A stretch of DNA of 64,000 bases from Clostridiales bacterium (GCA_018366495.1 JAGZHZ010000007.1:1-64000), one strand, 5' to 3'. Shown: positions 1 to 8,708, numbered from the stretch's first letter. The notes: generated by a model from the letters alone, not told the origin. Program-made: numbers and translations.

Positions 1-55
1 GTGCGCCTTTTCAGCGTATGATTCTAGCAATTTATACACAACAAAAGCAAAAAGA

Positions 56-94
56 GGGATGTGAAAAAACTCAATCGAGTTTTTTCACATCCCC
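56..94 (-). terminator. Intrinsic terminator of the ABC-F gene
   Basis: A perfect 17-bp inverted repeat (56-72 with 77-93) with an AATC loop. On the minus strand the stem is followed by a T-rich stretch (CTCTTTTTGCTTTTG), so it fits as the rho-independent terminator of the minus-strand gene ending at 141. A short T run on the plus side means it may work in both directions. Confidence 0.8.
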
Positions 95-140
95 TTTTCG
101 TCAGATATAAAACAGCGGTGAAAAAACGTTTGTCATTTTA

Positions 141-1697
141 TCAGAGAAGACGTGTCGTCCATTTGGAACAATCCCAGATTTCTGAGACTACATCGCGGTA
201 AAATTCGGGTTCATGGCAGATAAGCAAAATGCTGCCCTTGTACGCTTTCAACGCACGTTTTAATTCTTCTTTTGCATCGACATCAAGATGATTTGTTGGC
301 TCATCTAAAAGAAGGACATTTGTCTCTTTATTAATCAATTTGCACAGGCGCACTTTTGCCTGTTCGCCTCCGCTCAAAACACGAATTTGACTCTCGATAT
401 GCTTTGTTGTAAGCCCACATTTGGCGAGAGCAGAACGAACTTGATACTGTGTATAGGAAGGAAATTCTTTCCAGATTTCCTCAATGCAGGTTGTCGTATT
501 TCCAGGTGCCATTTCCTGCTCAAAATATCCGATTGACAGATAGTCTCCAAGCTCTACATTGCCTGAGAGAGACGGTATCAATCCCAGAATGCTTTTTAAT
601 AATGTTGTTTTTCCGATGCCGTTTGCTCCGATCAGAGCAATTTTCTGACCTCGTTCCATGACAAGAGACAGTGGTTTGGAGAGAGGCTCGTCATAGCCAA
701 TAACAAGGTCGTTTGTCTGGAAAATATAGCGGCCTGCCGCTCTTGATTCCTGAAAATGAAATTCTGGTTTTGGACGTTCAGCTGCAAGCTCGATTTTTTC
801 CATCTTATCCAGTTTTTTCTGACGTGACATCGCCATGTTTCTTGTGGAGACGCGCGCTTTATTACGTGCAACAAAATCTTCAAGATCACTGATTTCCTGT
901 TGCTGTCGGCGATAGGCTGCCTCCAGCTGTGCTTTTTTGACCGCATAGACTTCCTGAAATTTATCATAATCACCGACATAGCGATCCAATTTCTGATTTT
1001 CCATATGATAGATCAGGTTGATAACACTGTTTAAGAATGGAATGTCATGTGAGATTAAGATAAAAGCGTTCTCATACTCATTAAGATAGCGCTTCAGCCA
1101 TTCAATATGCTGCTCATCAAGATAATTTGTCGGCTCATCCAGAAGCAGAATATCTGGTTTTTCGAGCAGCAGCTTTCCGAGCAGGACTTTTGTTCTCTGT
1201 CCGCCGCTTAATTCTGTCACATCTTTTTCCAGGCCAATTTCTTCCAGCCCAAGAGCACGGCCTACTTCCTCGACTTTAGAATCAAGAATATAAAAATCGT
1301 GAGCGTTCAGCAGATCTTGGATGGTTCCAAGCTCATCCATCATTTCCATCAGCTCTTCTTCCGATGCCTCTGCCATACGGTCGCAGATCTCATTCATCCG
1401 TCTTTCCATGGCAAACAGATCAGAGAAAGCCGATTTTAAGACGTGACGGATGGTCTGACCTTTTTCTAATACGGCATGTTGATCAAGATATCCGACCTTA
1501 ACATTTTTGCTCCATTCGATTTTTCCTTCGTCCGGCTGCAGTTTTCCGGTTACAATATTCAAAAATGTGGACTTTCCTTCCCCGTTGGCGCCGACTAACC
1601 CGATATGTTCGCCTTTTAACAGTCGGAAAGAAACATCATGGAAAATAGCACGGTCGCCAAAACCGTGGCTTAAATGTTCTACATTTAAAATACTCAT
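141..1697 (-). CDS. ABC-F family ATP-binding cassette protein (YkpA/YbiT-like)
   Basis: Soluble protein of 518 aa with two ABC ATPase domains and no membrane segments, the layout of ABC-F translation factors that act at the ribosomal E site. Domain 1 has Walker A at residues 36-44 (GANGEGKST), signature LSGGQ at 163-167 and DEPTNYLD at 187-194. A charged linker with coiled-coil character (about 245-305) leads to domain 2: Walker A 357-365 (GANGIGKTT), LSGGE 441-445, DEPTNHLD 465-472. ABC-F members are either general factors or antibiotic-resistance proteins. The short linker and the overall match to YkpA/YbiT favour a housekeeping role, which is inference. Monocistronic, with its own terminator at 56-94. 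Confidence 0.9.
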   Translation of the reverse strand: MSILNVEHLSHGFGDRAIFHDVSFRLLKGEHIGLVGANGEGKSTFLNIVTGKLQPDEGKIEWSKNVKVGYLDQHAVLEKGQTIRHVLKSAFSDLFAMERRMNEICDRMAEASEEELMEMMDELGTIQDLLNAHDFYILDSKVEEVGRALGLEEIGLEKDVTELSGGQRTKVLLGKLLLEKPDILLLDEPTNYLDEQHIEWLKRYLNEYENAFILISHDIPFLNSVINLIYHMENQKLDRYVGDYDKFQEVYAVKKAQLEAAYRRQQQEISDLEDFVARNKARVSTRNMAMSRQKKLDKMEKIELAAERPKPEFHFQESRAAGRYIFQTNDLVIGYDEPLSKPLSLVMERGQKIALIGANGIGKTTLLKSILGLIPSLSGNVELGDYLSIGYFEQEMAPGNTTTCIEEIWKEFPSYTQYQVRSALAKCGLTTKHIESQIRVLSGGEQAKVRLCKLINKETNVLLLDEPTNHLDVDAKEELKRALKAYKGSILLICHEPEFYRDVVSEIWDCSKWTTRLL

Positions 1698-2121
1698 TTA
1701 ATAAACTCCTTTATTTATAAGGGTTTCAGGCATTTTATTTCGTAGAAAATAACGCCTGTACACCATTTTTACACCATTTTATAATATTTTGACATAAATA
1801 ACAATACCTGGTAACAGATTTTGGCTCTACTTGGAAGAACTTAAAAAAGATCTTTTGTGATTTCGGTAAAGTCAATACAAAGATCTTTATAGATGATAAC
1901 TTTCTCAACTACCAAATCATGGGGCATCTGTACCTCCTCTGTCTGTGAGTTTCTCAGGATCGCAAATAACACATATGTATATGGACAGCAATATATAATG
2001 GTTCACAAAAATGATATGTATGTTACTGATGATAGAGATATAATGAAGTCATCAAAGGAACACAGAAAGGAAAATAGAATATTTTTTATAAATAGTTCAC
2101 AATTAGGATCTATTTTACTTG
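1698..2121. other. Long intergenic region between ABC-F gene and rimO
   Basis: Divergent spacer with no convincing intact gene. A plus-strand open frame at 1893-2138 has no ribosome binding site and no recognisable sequence. On the minus strand a short frame (1841-1927) with a good SD looks like the tail of a decayed gene. A 12-bp near-direct repeat (TACACCATTTT) occurs around 1758-1781, ahead of the ABC-F gene. The rimO promoter lies just beyond, at 2122-2150. Confidence 0.5.
1841..2002 (-). pseudogene. Possible 3' remnant of a decayed gene
   Basis: The minus strand is open from a TGA at 2003-2005 to a TAA at 1841-1843. Inside it, an ATG at 1927 follows an AGGAGGT SD and gives a 28-residue peptide with a protein-like tail (residues VVEKVIIYKDLCIDF). 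The frame continues upstream of that ATG with plausible protein composition, so this may be the C-terminus of a lost larger gene. I cannot assign a family. It could also be chance or a small peptide gene. Confidence 0.2.
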
Positions 2122-2150
2122 TTGATTTTTGGAAATGAAAATAGTAAAAT
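2122..2150 (+). promoter_or_regulatory. Predicted sigma-A promoter of rimO-pgsA-cinA
   Basis: TTGATT (2122-2127), a 17-bp spacer and TAAAAT (2145-2150), about 40 nt upstream of the rimO start. Confidence 0.5.
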
Positions 2151-2190
2151 AAAACTTAAAGGCATTAGAAAGAAAAATAAGGAGTGCTAT

Positions 2191-3528
2191 ATGAAAATAT
2201 TGTTTATTTCTCTTGGATGTGATAAAAATCTGGTAGACTCAGAGGTCATGATTGGAATGTTAAATCAGCAGGGATATCAGATGACAGACGAGGAAGAGGA
2301 AGCAGATATTATTGTAATTAATACCTGCTGTTTTATTAATGATGCAAAGGAAGAGAGCATTCAGACGATCTTAGAGATGGCACAGTATCGAAAAGAAGGA
2401 AAGTGCAGAGCTCTTATTGTGACGGGCTGTCTTGCTCAGCGATACCAGAAGGAAATTTTGGATGAGATTCCTGAAGTGGATGCTGTGCTTGGGACAACAA
2501 CGTATGATGAAATCGTATCAACCGTCACTTCGGTTTTAGAAGGACAAAAAGTATTAAAATGCTATGATTTAGATCGGATGCCTCAGACTGACACAAAACG
2601 TATTGTGACGACGGGAGGACATTTTGCACATTTAAAAATTGCAGAAGGATGCAACAAACACTGTACCTATTGTATTATTCCGAAAATTCGGGGAAACTAT
2701 AGAAGTGTTCCGATGGAAAAACTGTTAAAAGAAGCACAGGAGTTAGCAGACCAGGGTGTAAAAGAATTAATCTTGGTGGCACAGGAGACAACATTGTATG
2801 GTATTGATTTATATGGAGAGAAAAGTCTGCATAAGCTGCTGAGAGAACTGTGCAAAATCAAAGGAATCCGGTGGATTCGCATTTTATACTGCTATCCGGA
2901 GGAAATTTATGAAGAATTAATTCAGACAATAAAGGAAGAGAGAAAGATCTGCCATTATCTGGATCTCCCGATTCAGCATGCCAGCGACCGTATTTTAAAG
3001 AGAATGGGCAGACGAACGACAAGGCAGGATCTGATTAAGACAATTGAAAGGCTAAGAGAAGAGATTCCAGATATTGTGCTGAGAACGACACTGATTACTG
3101 GATTTCCAGGAGAGACAGAAGAAGATCATAGAGAACTGATGAAATTTGTAGATGAGATGGAATTTGAGCGTTTAGGCGTGTTTACTTATTCAGCAGAAGA
3201 AAATACACCTGCAGCAGAATTTGCGGATCAGGTGGATGAAGAGACAAAATTGGACAGACAGGCGGAACTGATGGAATTGCAGCAGGAAATCGCATTTGCA
3301 TGTGCGGAGGAGATGGTCGGAAAAACAGTCATTGCAATGATAGAGGGAAAAGTAGCCGATGAAAACGCATATGTGGCGCGCACATATGCAGATGCACCGA
3401 ACATTGACGGATATCTGTTTGTAAATACGGGAGAGACATTGATGACAGGAGATTTTGTCCGAGTAAAAATCACAGGTGCGTTAGAATATGATTTGATAGG
3501 AGAGATAGCAGATGAATATACCGAATAG
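2191..3528 (+). CDS. rimO: Ribosomal protein S12 methylthiotransferase RimO
   Basis: Radical-SAM methylthiotransferase (445 aa) that adds a methylthio group to the conserved aspartate of ribosomal protein S12. The N-terminal UPF0004 domain carries the auxiliary cluster cysteines C10, C46 and C80. The radical-SAM core has C154, C158 and C161 in CNKHCTYC. The C-terminal ~65 residues form a TRAM domain. The ATG at 2191 was chosen because GGAG precedes it; the frame is open further upstream (2119) but that stretch is not RimO-like. Its end overlaps the pgsA start by 17 nt, indicating a translationally coupled operon rimO-pgsA-cinA. Confidence 0.95.
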   Translation: MKILFISLGCDKNLVDSEVMIGMLNQQGYQMTDEEEEADIIVINTCCFINDAKEESIQTILEMAQYRKEGKCRALIVTGCLAQRYQKEILDEIPEVDAVLGTTTYDEIVSTVTSVLEGQKVLKCYDLDRMPQTDTKRIVTTGGHFAHLKIAEGCNKHCTYCIIPKIRGNYRSVPMEKLLKEAQELADQGVKELILVAQETTLYGIDLYGEKSLHKLLRELCKIKGIRWIRILYCYPEEIYEELIQTIKEERKICHYLDLPIQHASDRILKRMGRRTTRQDLIKTIERLREEIPDIVLRTTLITGFPGETEEDHRELMKFVDEMEFERLGVFTYSAEENTPAAEFADQVDEETKLDRQAELMELQQEIAFACAEEMVGKTVIAMIEGKVADENAYVARTYADAPNIDGYLFVNTGETLMTGDFVRVKITGALEYDLIGEIADEYTE

Positions 3529-4048
3529 TCTGACGATACTGCGTATTGCATTGATACCGTTTTTTGTGGTTTTTATGCTGGCAGATATAGGAAAGGCAGG
3601 AAAATATATCGCACTTGTAATTTTTGTTATTGCGAGTCTGACCGATATGCTGGATGGGTATCTGGCAAGAAAAAACCATCAAATCACCAATTTTGGAAAA
3701 TTTATGGACCCACTTGCAGATAAACTGCTTGTATGTTCTGCATTAGTTTGTTTCGTAGATCAGAACCGTCTGGCAAGCTGGATTGTTATTATCATTATTG
3801 CAAGAGAGTTCATTATCAGCGGTTTCCGCCTTGTAGCATCTGACAACGGTATTGTAATTGCTGCAAGCTATTGGGGAAAAGCAAAGACGATTTCTCAGAT
3901 GATTATGATTATCCTGCTGATTTTAGACTGGGGAGGAATCTTTAATATACTGGAAACCATTTTTGTATGGCTTGCACTGATCTTAACCATAGTATCACTG
4001 ATTGACTATATTATAAAAAATAGAAAAGTACTGAGCATACAGAATTAA
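3512..4048 (+). CDS. pgsA: CDP-diacylglycerol--glycerol-3-phosphate 3-phosphatidyltransferase
   Basis: Membrane enzyme of 178 aa making phosphatidylglycerol-phosphate, the committed step to phosphatidylglycerol and cardiolipin. The CDP-alcohol phosphotransferase signature is complete: D45, D48, G49, A52-R53, G62, D66 and D70 (LDGYLAR then GKFMDPLAD). Several hydrophobic helices surround it. It starts inside the end of rimO and lies 20 nt before cinA, an arrangement common in Firmicutes. Confidence 0.93.
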   Translation: MNIPNSLTILRIALIPFFVVFMLADIGKAGKYIALVIFVIASLTDMLDGYLARKNHQITNFGKFMDPLADKLLVCSALVCFVDQNRLASWIVIIIIAREFIISGFRLVASDNGIVIAASYWGKAKTISQMIMIILLILDWGGIFNILETIFVWLALILTIVSLIDYIIKNRKVLSIQN

Positions 4049-4068
4049 AAACATCGGAGGAAGAAAAA

Positions 4069-5307
4069 ATGATTGCAGAATTAATATCCGTAGGAACAGA
4101 ACTGCTTTTAGGAAATACTATAAATACAAATGCCGCTTTTTTGGCTGAAAAATGTGCGCTGTTGGGTTTATCCCTGTATTATCAGACGACAGTCGGAGAC
4201 AATGAAGAACGCCTCGCTGAGACGATTGAGACAGCATTTAAGCGGTCTGATGTTGTGATCCTGAGCGGAGGACTTGGGCCTACAAAGGATGATCTGACAA
4301 AAGAGGTAACAGCAAAAGTGATGGGAATGCCTTTGAAAGAAGACAAACACACAAGAGAACGGATTGAAGCATACTTTAAAAACAGCCGTAGCAAGACGGT
4401 GACAGAAAATAATTGGAAACAGGCTCTTGTTCCAGAAGGAAGCAAAGTAATTGACAATAAAAATGGTACGGCTCCGGGGCTGATTATGGAGAAAAATGGC
4501 AAAGTCGCAATTTTGCTACCAGGACCTCCAAATGAGCTGATTCCAATGTTCAACAATGATATTTTCCCATACTTAAACAGCATTCAGCCGGAGATCATCT
4601 ATTCAGCGATGGTAAAAATCTGCGGTCTTGGAGAAAGTTTTGTGGAGACACAGATTGCTGATTTAATTGAAAAGCAGACAAATCCGACGATTGCTCCATA
4701 TGCAAAAGTAGGAGAGGTGCATTTGAGAGTTACAGCAAAAGCAAAAGACGAAAAAGAAGCGAAAAAGATGGTAAAGCCAGTTGTCAAAGAGTTAAAAGAG
4801 CGCTTCGGAAAAAATGTCTATGCAGCAGAAGAAAATGTGACTCTGGAAGACACTGTCATTGGTCTGTTAAAAGAAAAAGAACTGACACTGACTACGGTGG
4901 AATCCTGCACGGGAGGACTCCTTGCAGCGCGCCTTACAAAAGTACCTGGCGTATCGGAAGTGTTTAAGCAGGGATTGATCACCTATTCAAACAAAGCAAA
5001 AAGAAAACTGCTTGATGTCAAGAAAAGTACACTGAAGGAATATGGTGCAATCAGTGATAAGACAGCAAAAGAAATGGCAAAAAACGGTGCGTTCATCACA
5101 GGAGCAGATATTTGTGTTTCAATTACAGGAGTAGCAGGACCGGATGAAGTGGAAGAAAAGCCGGTAGGTCTTGTTTATATCGGATGCTGCTATAAAAATG
5201 AGGTGACAGTGAAAGAATATCATTTTAATGGCGAGAGAAATAAAATCCGCGAATGGGCAGCAGTCAATGCATTGATTTTGGTGAGAGAATGTATTCTGGA
5301 AAAATAA
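4069..5307 (+). CDS. cinA: Competence/damage-inducible protein CinA
   Basis: Two-domain protein of 412 aa. Residues 1 to about 170 are a MoCF-like (molybdopterin-binding fold) domain with GGLGPTKDD near residue 66; in CinA proteins this domain has ADP-ribose pyrophosphatase activity. Residues from about 255 to the end are the CinA C-terminal domain (VESCTGGLLAARLT), the NMN deamidase of NAD salvage in other bacteria. An AGGAGGAAG SD (GGAGGAAGAAAAA) precedes ATG 4069. Last gene of the rimO operon, followed by a terminator. Confidence 0.95.
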   Translation: MIAELISVGTELLLGNTINTNAAFLAEKCALLGLSLYYQTTVGDNEERLAETIETAFKRSDVVILSGGLGPTKDDLTKEVTAKVMGMPLKEDKHTRERIEAYFKNSRSKTVTENNWKQALVPEGSKVIDNKNGTAPGLIMEKNGKVAILLPGPPNELIPMFNNDIFPYLNSIQPEIIYSAMVKICGLGESFVETQIADLIEKQTNPTIAPYAKVGEVHLRVTAKAKDEKEAKKMVKPVVKELKERFGKNVYAAEENVTLEDTVIGLLKEKELTLTTVESCTGGLLAARLTKVPGVSEVFKQGLITYSNKAKRKLLDVKKSTLKEYGAISDKTAKEMAKNGAFITGADICVSITGVAGPDEVEEKPVGLVYIGCCYKNEVTVKEYHFNGERNKIREWAAVNALILVRECILEK

Positions 5308-5326
5308 AAGTTTATTTAGATGAAGA

Positions 5327-5363
5327 AAATGGCGGGACGGCATTTGCTGTCACGCCATTTTTC
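5327..5363 (+). terminator. Terminator after cinA
   Basis: Inverted repeat AAAATGGCG...CGCCATTTT with inner GAC/GTC pairing, ending in a T run on the plus strand. The A-rich left arm means it can also end transcription of the opposing minus-strand gene (5373-5657). Confidence 0.75.
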
Positions 5364-5372
5364 ATATAGATT

Positions 5373-5657
5373 TTAATGAGAGGATTTCATCATATTCATC
5401 ATCATACGGATGCGGTCTATTTTTTGAATTTCTTCTGGAGATTTTCCCATTTTCATAACTTCGATGATGGTGTCAACCTCATCTGCCGAGAAGGAGAGCC
5501 CATCTTTTTTTGACTGCGAGATGGCTGCCATCAGAAAAGGCAGCAGATCATTTTGACTTTTTCCCGCTCCTTGATTTGTCAGCGCCCATAGTGCTTGAAG
5601 TTTCTTTTTATCAATATGTTTCAGATTTGGGTTGTTCATCCAATTTTCATTTTCCAT
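5373..5657 (-). CDS. Conserved hypothetical protein, 94 aa
   Basis: Soluble, mostly helical 94-residue protein. I do not recognise a named domain. It contains a methionine-rich C-terminus (RIRMMMNMMKSS) and a segment FLMAAISQSKKDG. The start is the ATG at 5657, preceded by GAGGTG at the right distance; an upstream in-frame GTG lies inside that SD. It follows the 5673-6116 gene after 15 nt, so the two form a transcription unit and may work together. The methionine pattern and small size resemble spore- or sporulation-associated Clostridia proteins, but that is weak inference. Confidence 0.7.
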   Translation of the reverse strand: MENENWMNNPNLKHIDKKKLQALWALTNQGAGKSQNDLLPFLMAAISQSKKDGLSFSADEVDTIIEVMKMGKSPEEIQKIDRIRMMMNMMKSSH

Positions 5658-5672
5658 TTTCAGCACCTCTTT

Positions 5673-6116
5673 CTATGTGTTCAGCATGGTCTGATACGTT
5701 TCAAACATAGCCTGTTGTTCCGGAGTCAAAAAAGTTTTCATAAAGTCTGTTGGATTTTCATTTTCAGAAGAAAGCGATTGCATTAGTTCTTGATAGGAGG
5801 AAATATTTTGAATCATTTGAATCGTCTGAATACAGGAATCAATCATGTTTTTTTCTGATTCATCACAAAATAGACGGATGTCATTTAACATATCAAGAGC
5901 AGATACCTTTTCTTCAGAACAGATACTCATCTCCGGTACAGGCTGATCAAAAAAACGTATGATATTGCCAAGTTCCAGAAGCTTTGTATAGATGGCCAGG
6001 CTTTTCTGACTGCTGGACTGTACATAAGGAATCGCAGCTTTTAAAAGTTTTAGATGACCTTCATTGGCAATCTGGTCGATGGCAGTTTGGGGAAGTTTTT
6101 GTTTGTCCTGACTCAT
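5673..6116 (-). CDS. Conserved hypothetical protein, 147 aa
   Basis: Predicted all-helical soluble protein of 147 aa with no signal peptide and no motif I can name. It is acidic and Gln/Ser-rich in its second half (QSLSSENENPTDFMKTFLTPEQQ). It is the first gene of a two-gene minus-strand unit with the 94-aa protein at 5373-5657, whose similar FLMAA/PEEIQK-like helical composition suggests a functional or structural pair. The sequence TATCTATATGC (plus strand 6144-6154) sits 28 nt upstream of the ATG and recurs upstream of the Csp-like subtilase. Confidence 0.7.
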   Translation of the reverse strand: MSQDKQKLPQTAIDQIANEGHLKLLKAAIPYVQSSSQKSLAIYTKLLELGNIIRFFDQPVPEMSICSEEKVSALDMLNDIRLFCDESEKNMIDSCIQTIQMIQNISSYQELMQSLSSENENPTDFMKTFLTPEQQAMFETYQTMLNT

Positions 6117-6227
6117 CGAGCTGTCCTTTTTCTTATTTTCACATATCTATATGCGAAAAAGAAAACAGATAGAACAAAATACGAAAAAATTCATATATTA
6201 AAATTAAGAAAAAAAGGAAGAAAAAAT

Positions 6228-6377
6228 ATGACAAGTCATTTGGTGATAGATGGAAATGCTTTTTATGAAATTGATGATGAGTGCATGAAAAAAAAGCAGG
6301 CAATACAGAAAAAACAAGAAAAGGAAGAAAAAAGTAACAAAAAAAACAGTCCTGATCTTTTTGAAGAAAAAAGATGA
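6228..6377 (+). CDS. Small hypothetical protein, 49 aa
   Basis: Short gene with a strong AAGGAAG SD and ATG 6228. The product starts MTSHLVIDGNAFYEID and ends in a highly charged Lys/Glu tail. The N-terminal phrase VIDGNAFYEIDDEC is protein-like and resembles small proteins seen in Lachnospiraceae genomes. No function can be given. The open frame extends upstream to 6054 but only over the antisense of the neighbouring gene's 5' end, so the short form is preferred. Confidence 0.6.
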   Translation: MTSHLVIDGNAFYEIDDECMKKKQAIQKKQEKEEKSNKKNSPDLFEEKR

Positions 6378-6437
6378 AATAATAAATACAATGAAACAAA
6401 CGATTTCACTTCTGTAATCATATAGAGATAAAAAAAG

Positions 6438-6468
6438 AGGCTGCTTCCTGTTTGAAAGGAAGCAGCCT
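6438..6468 (-). terminator. Terminator of the Cys-rich small gene
   Basis: 12-bp perfect stem (6438-6449 with 6457-6468, AGGCTGCTTCCT) and a 7-nt loop. On the minus strand it is followed by CTTTTTTTATC, so it terminates the gene 6496-6729. Confidence 0.8.
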
Positions 6469-6495
6469 GCCGTTCAGGATCAGTCTTTTAAGAGT

Positions 6496-6729
6496 TTAGA
6501 AGCATCCATTTCCGCAGCAGCAAAGAAGCAGAATGATGAATAAGCAGCTGTTGTTTTCACCGGAGAAGAAATTTCCACATCCGCATCCATTGTTTCCGCC
6601 GCAGATAGAGCCATTACCGCCGCAGATACATAACAGGAATAACAGCCAGATCAGATTACATCCTCCAGAATTACCCGTATTTGGCGCGTCACATCCACAT
6701 CCACAGTTTGTAGCTGTTAAATCACTCAT
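6496..6729 (-). CDS. Cys/Gly-rich small protein (chorion-like high-cysteine type)
   Basis: 77-residue protein with about 17 cysteines, many glycines and asparagines, and two very hydrophobic stretches (NLIWLLFLLCICG and CLFIILLLCCCG). The ATG at 6729 follows GGAGG; an upstream TTG overlaps that SD. Similar small proteins in Clostridia are often annotated as chorion-class high-cysteine proteins; their function is not known to me. A sigma-K-like promoter (6760-6788) suggests late mother-cell expression, so a role in the spore coat or a spore-associated membrane is a reasonable hypothesis. It has its own terminator. Confidence 0.75.
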   Translation of the reverse strand: MSDLTATNCGCGCDAPNTGNSGGCNLIWLLFLLCICGGNGSICGGNNGCGCGNFFSGENNSCLFIILLLCCCGNGCF

Positions 6730-6759
6730 ATTGAAAACCTCCAAGTTTTAATTACACTT

Positions 6760-6788
6760 TAACATATGTCTCAAAGCATGTTCATGTT
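6760..6788 (-). promoter_or_regulatory. Candidate sigma-K promoter
   Basis: On the minus strand: AAC (6788-6786), 17 nt, then CATATGTTA (6768-6760). This fits the sigma-K consensus mACm-N16/17-CATAnnnTA. The -10 element lies about 31 nt before the ATG of the Cys-rich gene. Confidence 0.45.
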
Positions 6789-6819
6789 CCACTTTTTTGA
6801 AAAAATTTTAAAAAAGATA

Positions 6820-8517
6820 TTATCCGATAAATGTGGAAAAAGCATTGTAAAGGTCTAATGTGCCGAATCCATATTCACGGTTTGGATAAGAAAGATCATC
6901 GGAACGGGACGCCCCACGCTTGATATAATTTTTGACTTCGGCAGGAGAGAGAACACGTGGAACAGTCTGATTTAATCCCCAGTTGACAAGCAAAGCAACT
7001 GCTCCTGCCGCAATCGCAGCAGAGTTACTGGTTCCTGTTCTGGTGGAGAACTGATTACCTGAAACAGGACCGTACACATTGACGCCGGGAGCGGCAATAT
7101 CTGGTTTGATTTGATTTGTTCTTGTATAGCCCCGGCTGGAATTGATAAAAAGACTGTTTTGATACGTATCATACGCACTGACAGTGAGAGCAGTATCAGC
7201 ATCAGAAGGAGAAGTAAGAGTCGTATAAGGGTTTGGAGAAAGAAAGACGGTACCAGGTGAAATAAATCCTGTGATAGGAAGCCAAAGATGAAAGATGCCA
7301 TTGATATAAATTACATTGCGGATCTTTAAGCGCCATATTCCGGGAGTGGGATTTTGAAAACGCAGAAAGATAAGTTGGCCTCCTGAGCGGAATTCTACTA
7401 CTTCATATGTCATATCTACAATCGTTTTTTCAAGAAGAAAAGAAAAACGCATAGCTTGACCGAGACGTACTGTGGCAGGAGGAATGGTCTCACCAAGCGG
7501 AGAAGTCAGACCAATCGAATAGAGCTCCGGAGACTGTGCCCAAAATTCTACACAAAATCCAGTATCTTGTTCATCCACTAGAATTTCAACATTTTCTTCC
7601 TGCTGAGGAGAAGAAAAGTTTCCAAGATAATGATGAGCACGGCCAGCTTCATTACCGCCAGCGGCTGAAACATAAAATCCGGATGAAGAAGAGAAATTGT
7701 CAATCACATCACAGAGAGGAGAATTTCCAGAATGATCGCCTTGGGTTGTGCCGACTCCAATGCAGATTACAAGGGGAAGACGCATATGAGCAGACAGAAG
7801 AAAGAGATAGCGCAGCCCCATCATAATATCAGTCTCCTGATAGACAGGGACGTCCTCCGGGTGGACAAGAAAATAATCTTTTAAATATTCTTTTGCCTGT
7901 TTTAACTTCACAACGGCGATTGAGCTGTGCGGAGCTGCACCAATAAAATCGGCAGACGAATTTTCTGTGCCTGCAGCAATTCCAGCTAAAAAGGTGCCAT
8001 GACCATTTGCATCGACAGATGGGACGACAGAAAGTGGGTCAGAAGAAGATAAAGCCTGATCAATCTGCTCTTTTTTATATTCTGTACCATATCCCAGATT
8101 ATAAGGAGGAGTTCCATCTGTGATCGTCTGATCCCAGATGGACACAATACGGCTTGTTTGATCACTATTTTGAAAACAGTCGAGACGATAGTCAATTCCA
8201 GTATCAATAAAACCCATGAGCACACCGTCGCCTTTTAAATTCAGATACGGCTGTGATTGAACACGCAAAATGCCGGAGGCTTCAAGGGCGGCCGTATTCA
8301 GTGTCGTATAAAGGCGTGGGATAGTAGCATATCCAAGTGCGCTGATTAAATTGGAAGGAAGCAGAGAGCGTTCAACATGGAGAATGGCATAATTTCCAGT
8401 GACGGTCTGAACGCCGTAGGGACCAAAATCTTCCTGTAAAGCTTCCATCGGCAATTTGTAAGAGATGATTAAATCAGCATAATCATTTGACAAAATCATA
8501 TCTGATAATGAACTCAT
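6820..8517 (-). CDS. S8 family subtilisin-like peptidase, Csp-like
   Basis: Subtilase of 565 aa with catalytic triad D105 (FIDTGID), H173 (NGHGTFLAG) and S497 (TGTSNSAA). There is no secretory signal peptide. Residues 1 to about 90 form a prodomain-like region. A large insert of about 150 residues between H173 and S497 is rich in beta strands, the position of the jelly-roll domain in CspB-type germination proteases of Clostridia, which process the cortex hydrolase SleC. The serine context is GTSNSAA rather than the usual GTSMAAP. ATG 8517 is preferred because GAGGTC precedes it; the frame opens further upstream (8571). The role in germination is inference from architecture. Confidence 0.85.
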   Translation of the reverse strand: MSSLSDMILSNDYADLIISYKLPMEALQEDFGPYGVQTVTGNYAILHVERSLLPSNLISALGYATIPRLYTTLNTAALEASGILRVQSQPYLNLKGDGVLMGFIDTGIDYRLDCFQNSDQTSRIVSIWDQTITDGTPPYNLGYGTEYKKEQIDQALSSSDPLSVVPSVDANGHGTFLAGIAAGTENSSADFIGAAPHSSIAVVKLKQAKEYLKDYFLVHPEDVPVYQETDIMMGLRYLFLLSAHMRLPLVICIGVGTTQGDHSGNSPLCDVIDNFSSSSGFYVSAAGGNEAGRAHHYLGNFSSPQQEENVEILVDEQDTGFCVEFWAQSPELYSIGLTSPLGETIPPATVRLGQAMRFSFLLEKTIVDMTYEVVEFRSGGQLIFLRFQNPTPGIWRLKIRNVIYINGIFHLWLPITGFISPGTVFLSPNPYTTLTSPSDADTALTVSAYDTYQNSLFINSSRGYTRTNQIKPDIAAPGVNVYGPVSGNQFSTRTGTSNSAAIAAGAVALLVNWGLNQTVPRVLSPAEVKNYIKRGASRSDDLSYPNREYGFGTLDLYNAFSTFIG

Positions 8518-8648
8518 AAGACCTCTGTTTCTTTTTTTGTATCTATATGCATGAGAAGGAAAGAAGATCACGTTTTTTTATATTTGAGAACCAAGAGCTT
8601 TATTTTCATATTTTTTTCAGCAATAGCAGAAGAATGATTTCTAAGAGG

Positions 8649-8677
8649 TTGCAGTATGATAAAATGAGCGATATAAT
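8649..8677 (+). promoter_or_regulatory. Predicted sigma-A promoter of the fructokinase gene
   Basis: TTGCAG (8649-8654), 17 bp, TATAAT (8672-8677), 31 nt upstream of the ATG at 8709. Confidence 0.6.
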
Positions 8678-8708
8678 TGATAAAATAACAGAAAGAAGAG
8701 GAAAGTAG

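Noticed and set aside
1893..2138. Plus-strand 81-codon open frame
   Set aside because: No SD, no recognisable protein sequence, and it overlaps the rimO promoter and a likely minus-strand remnant.
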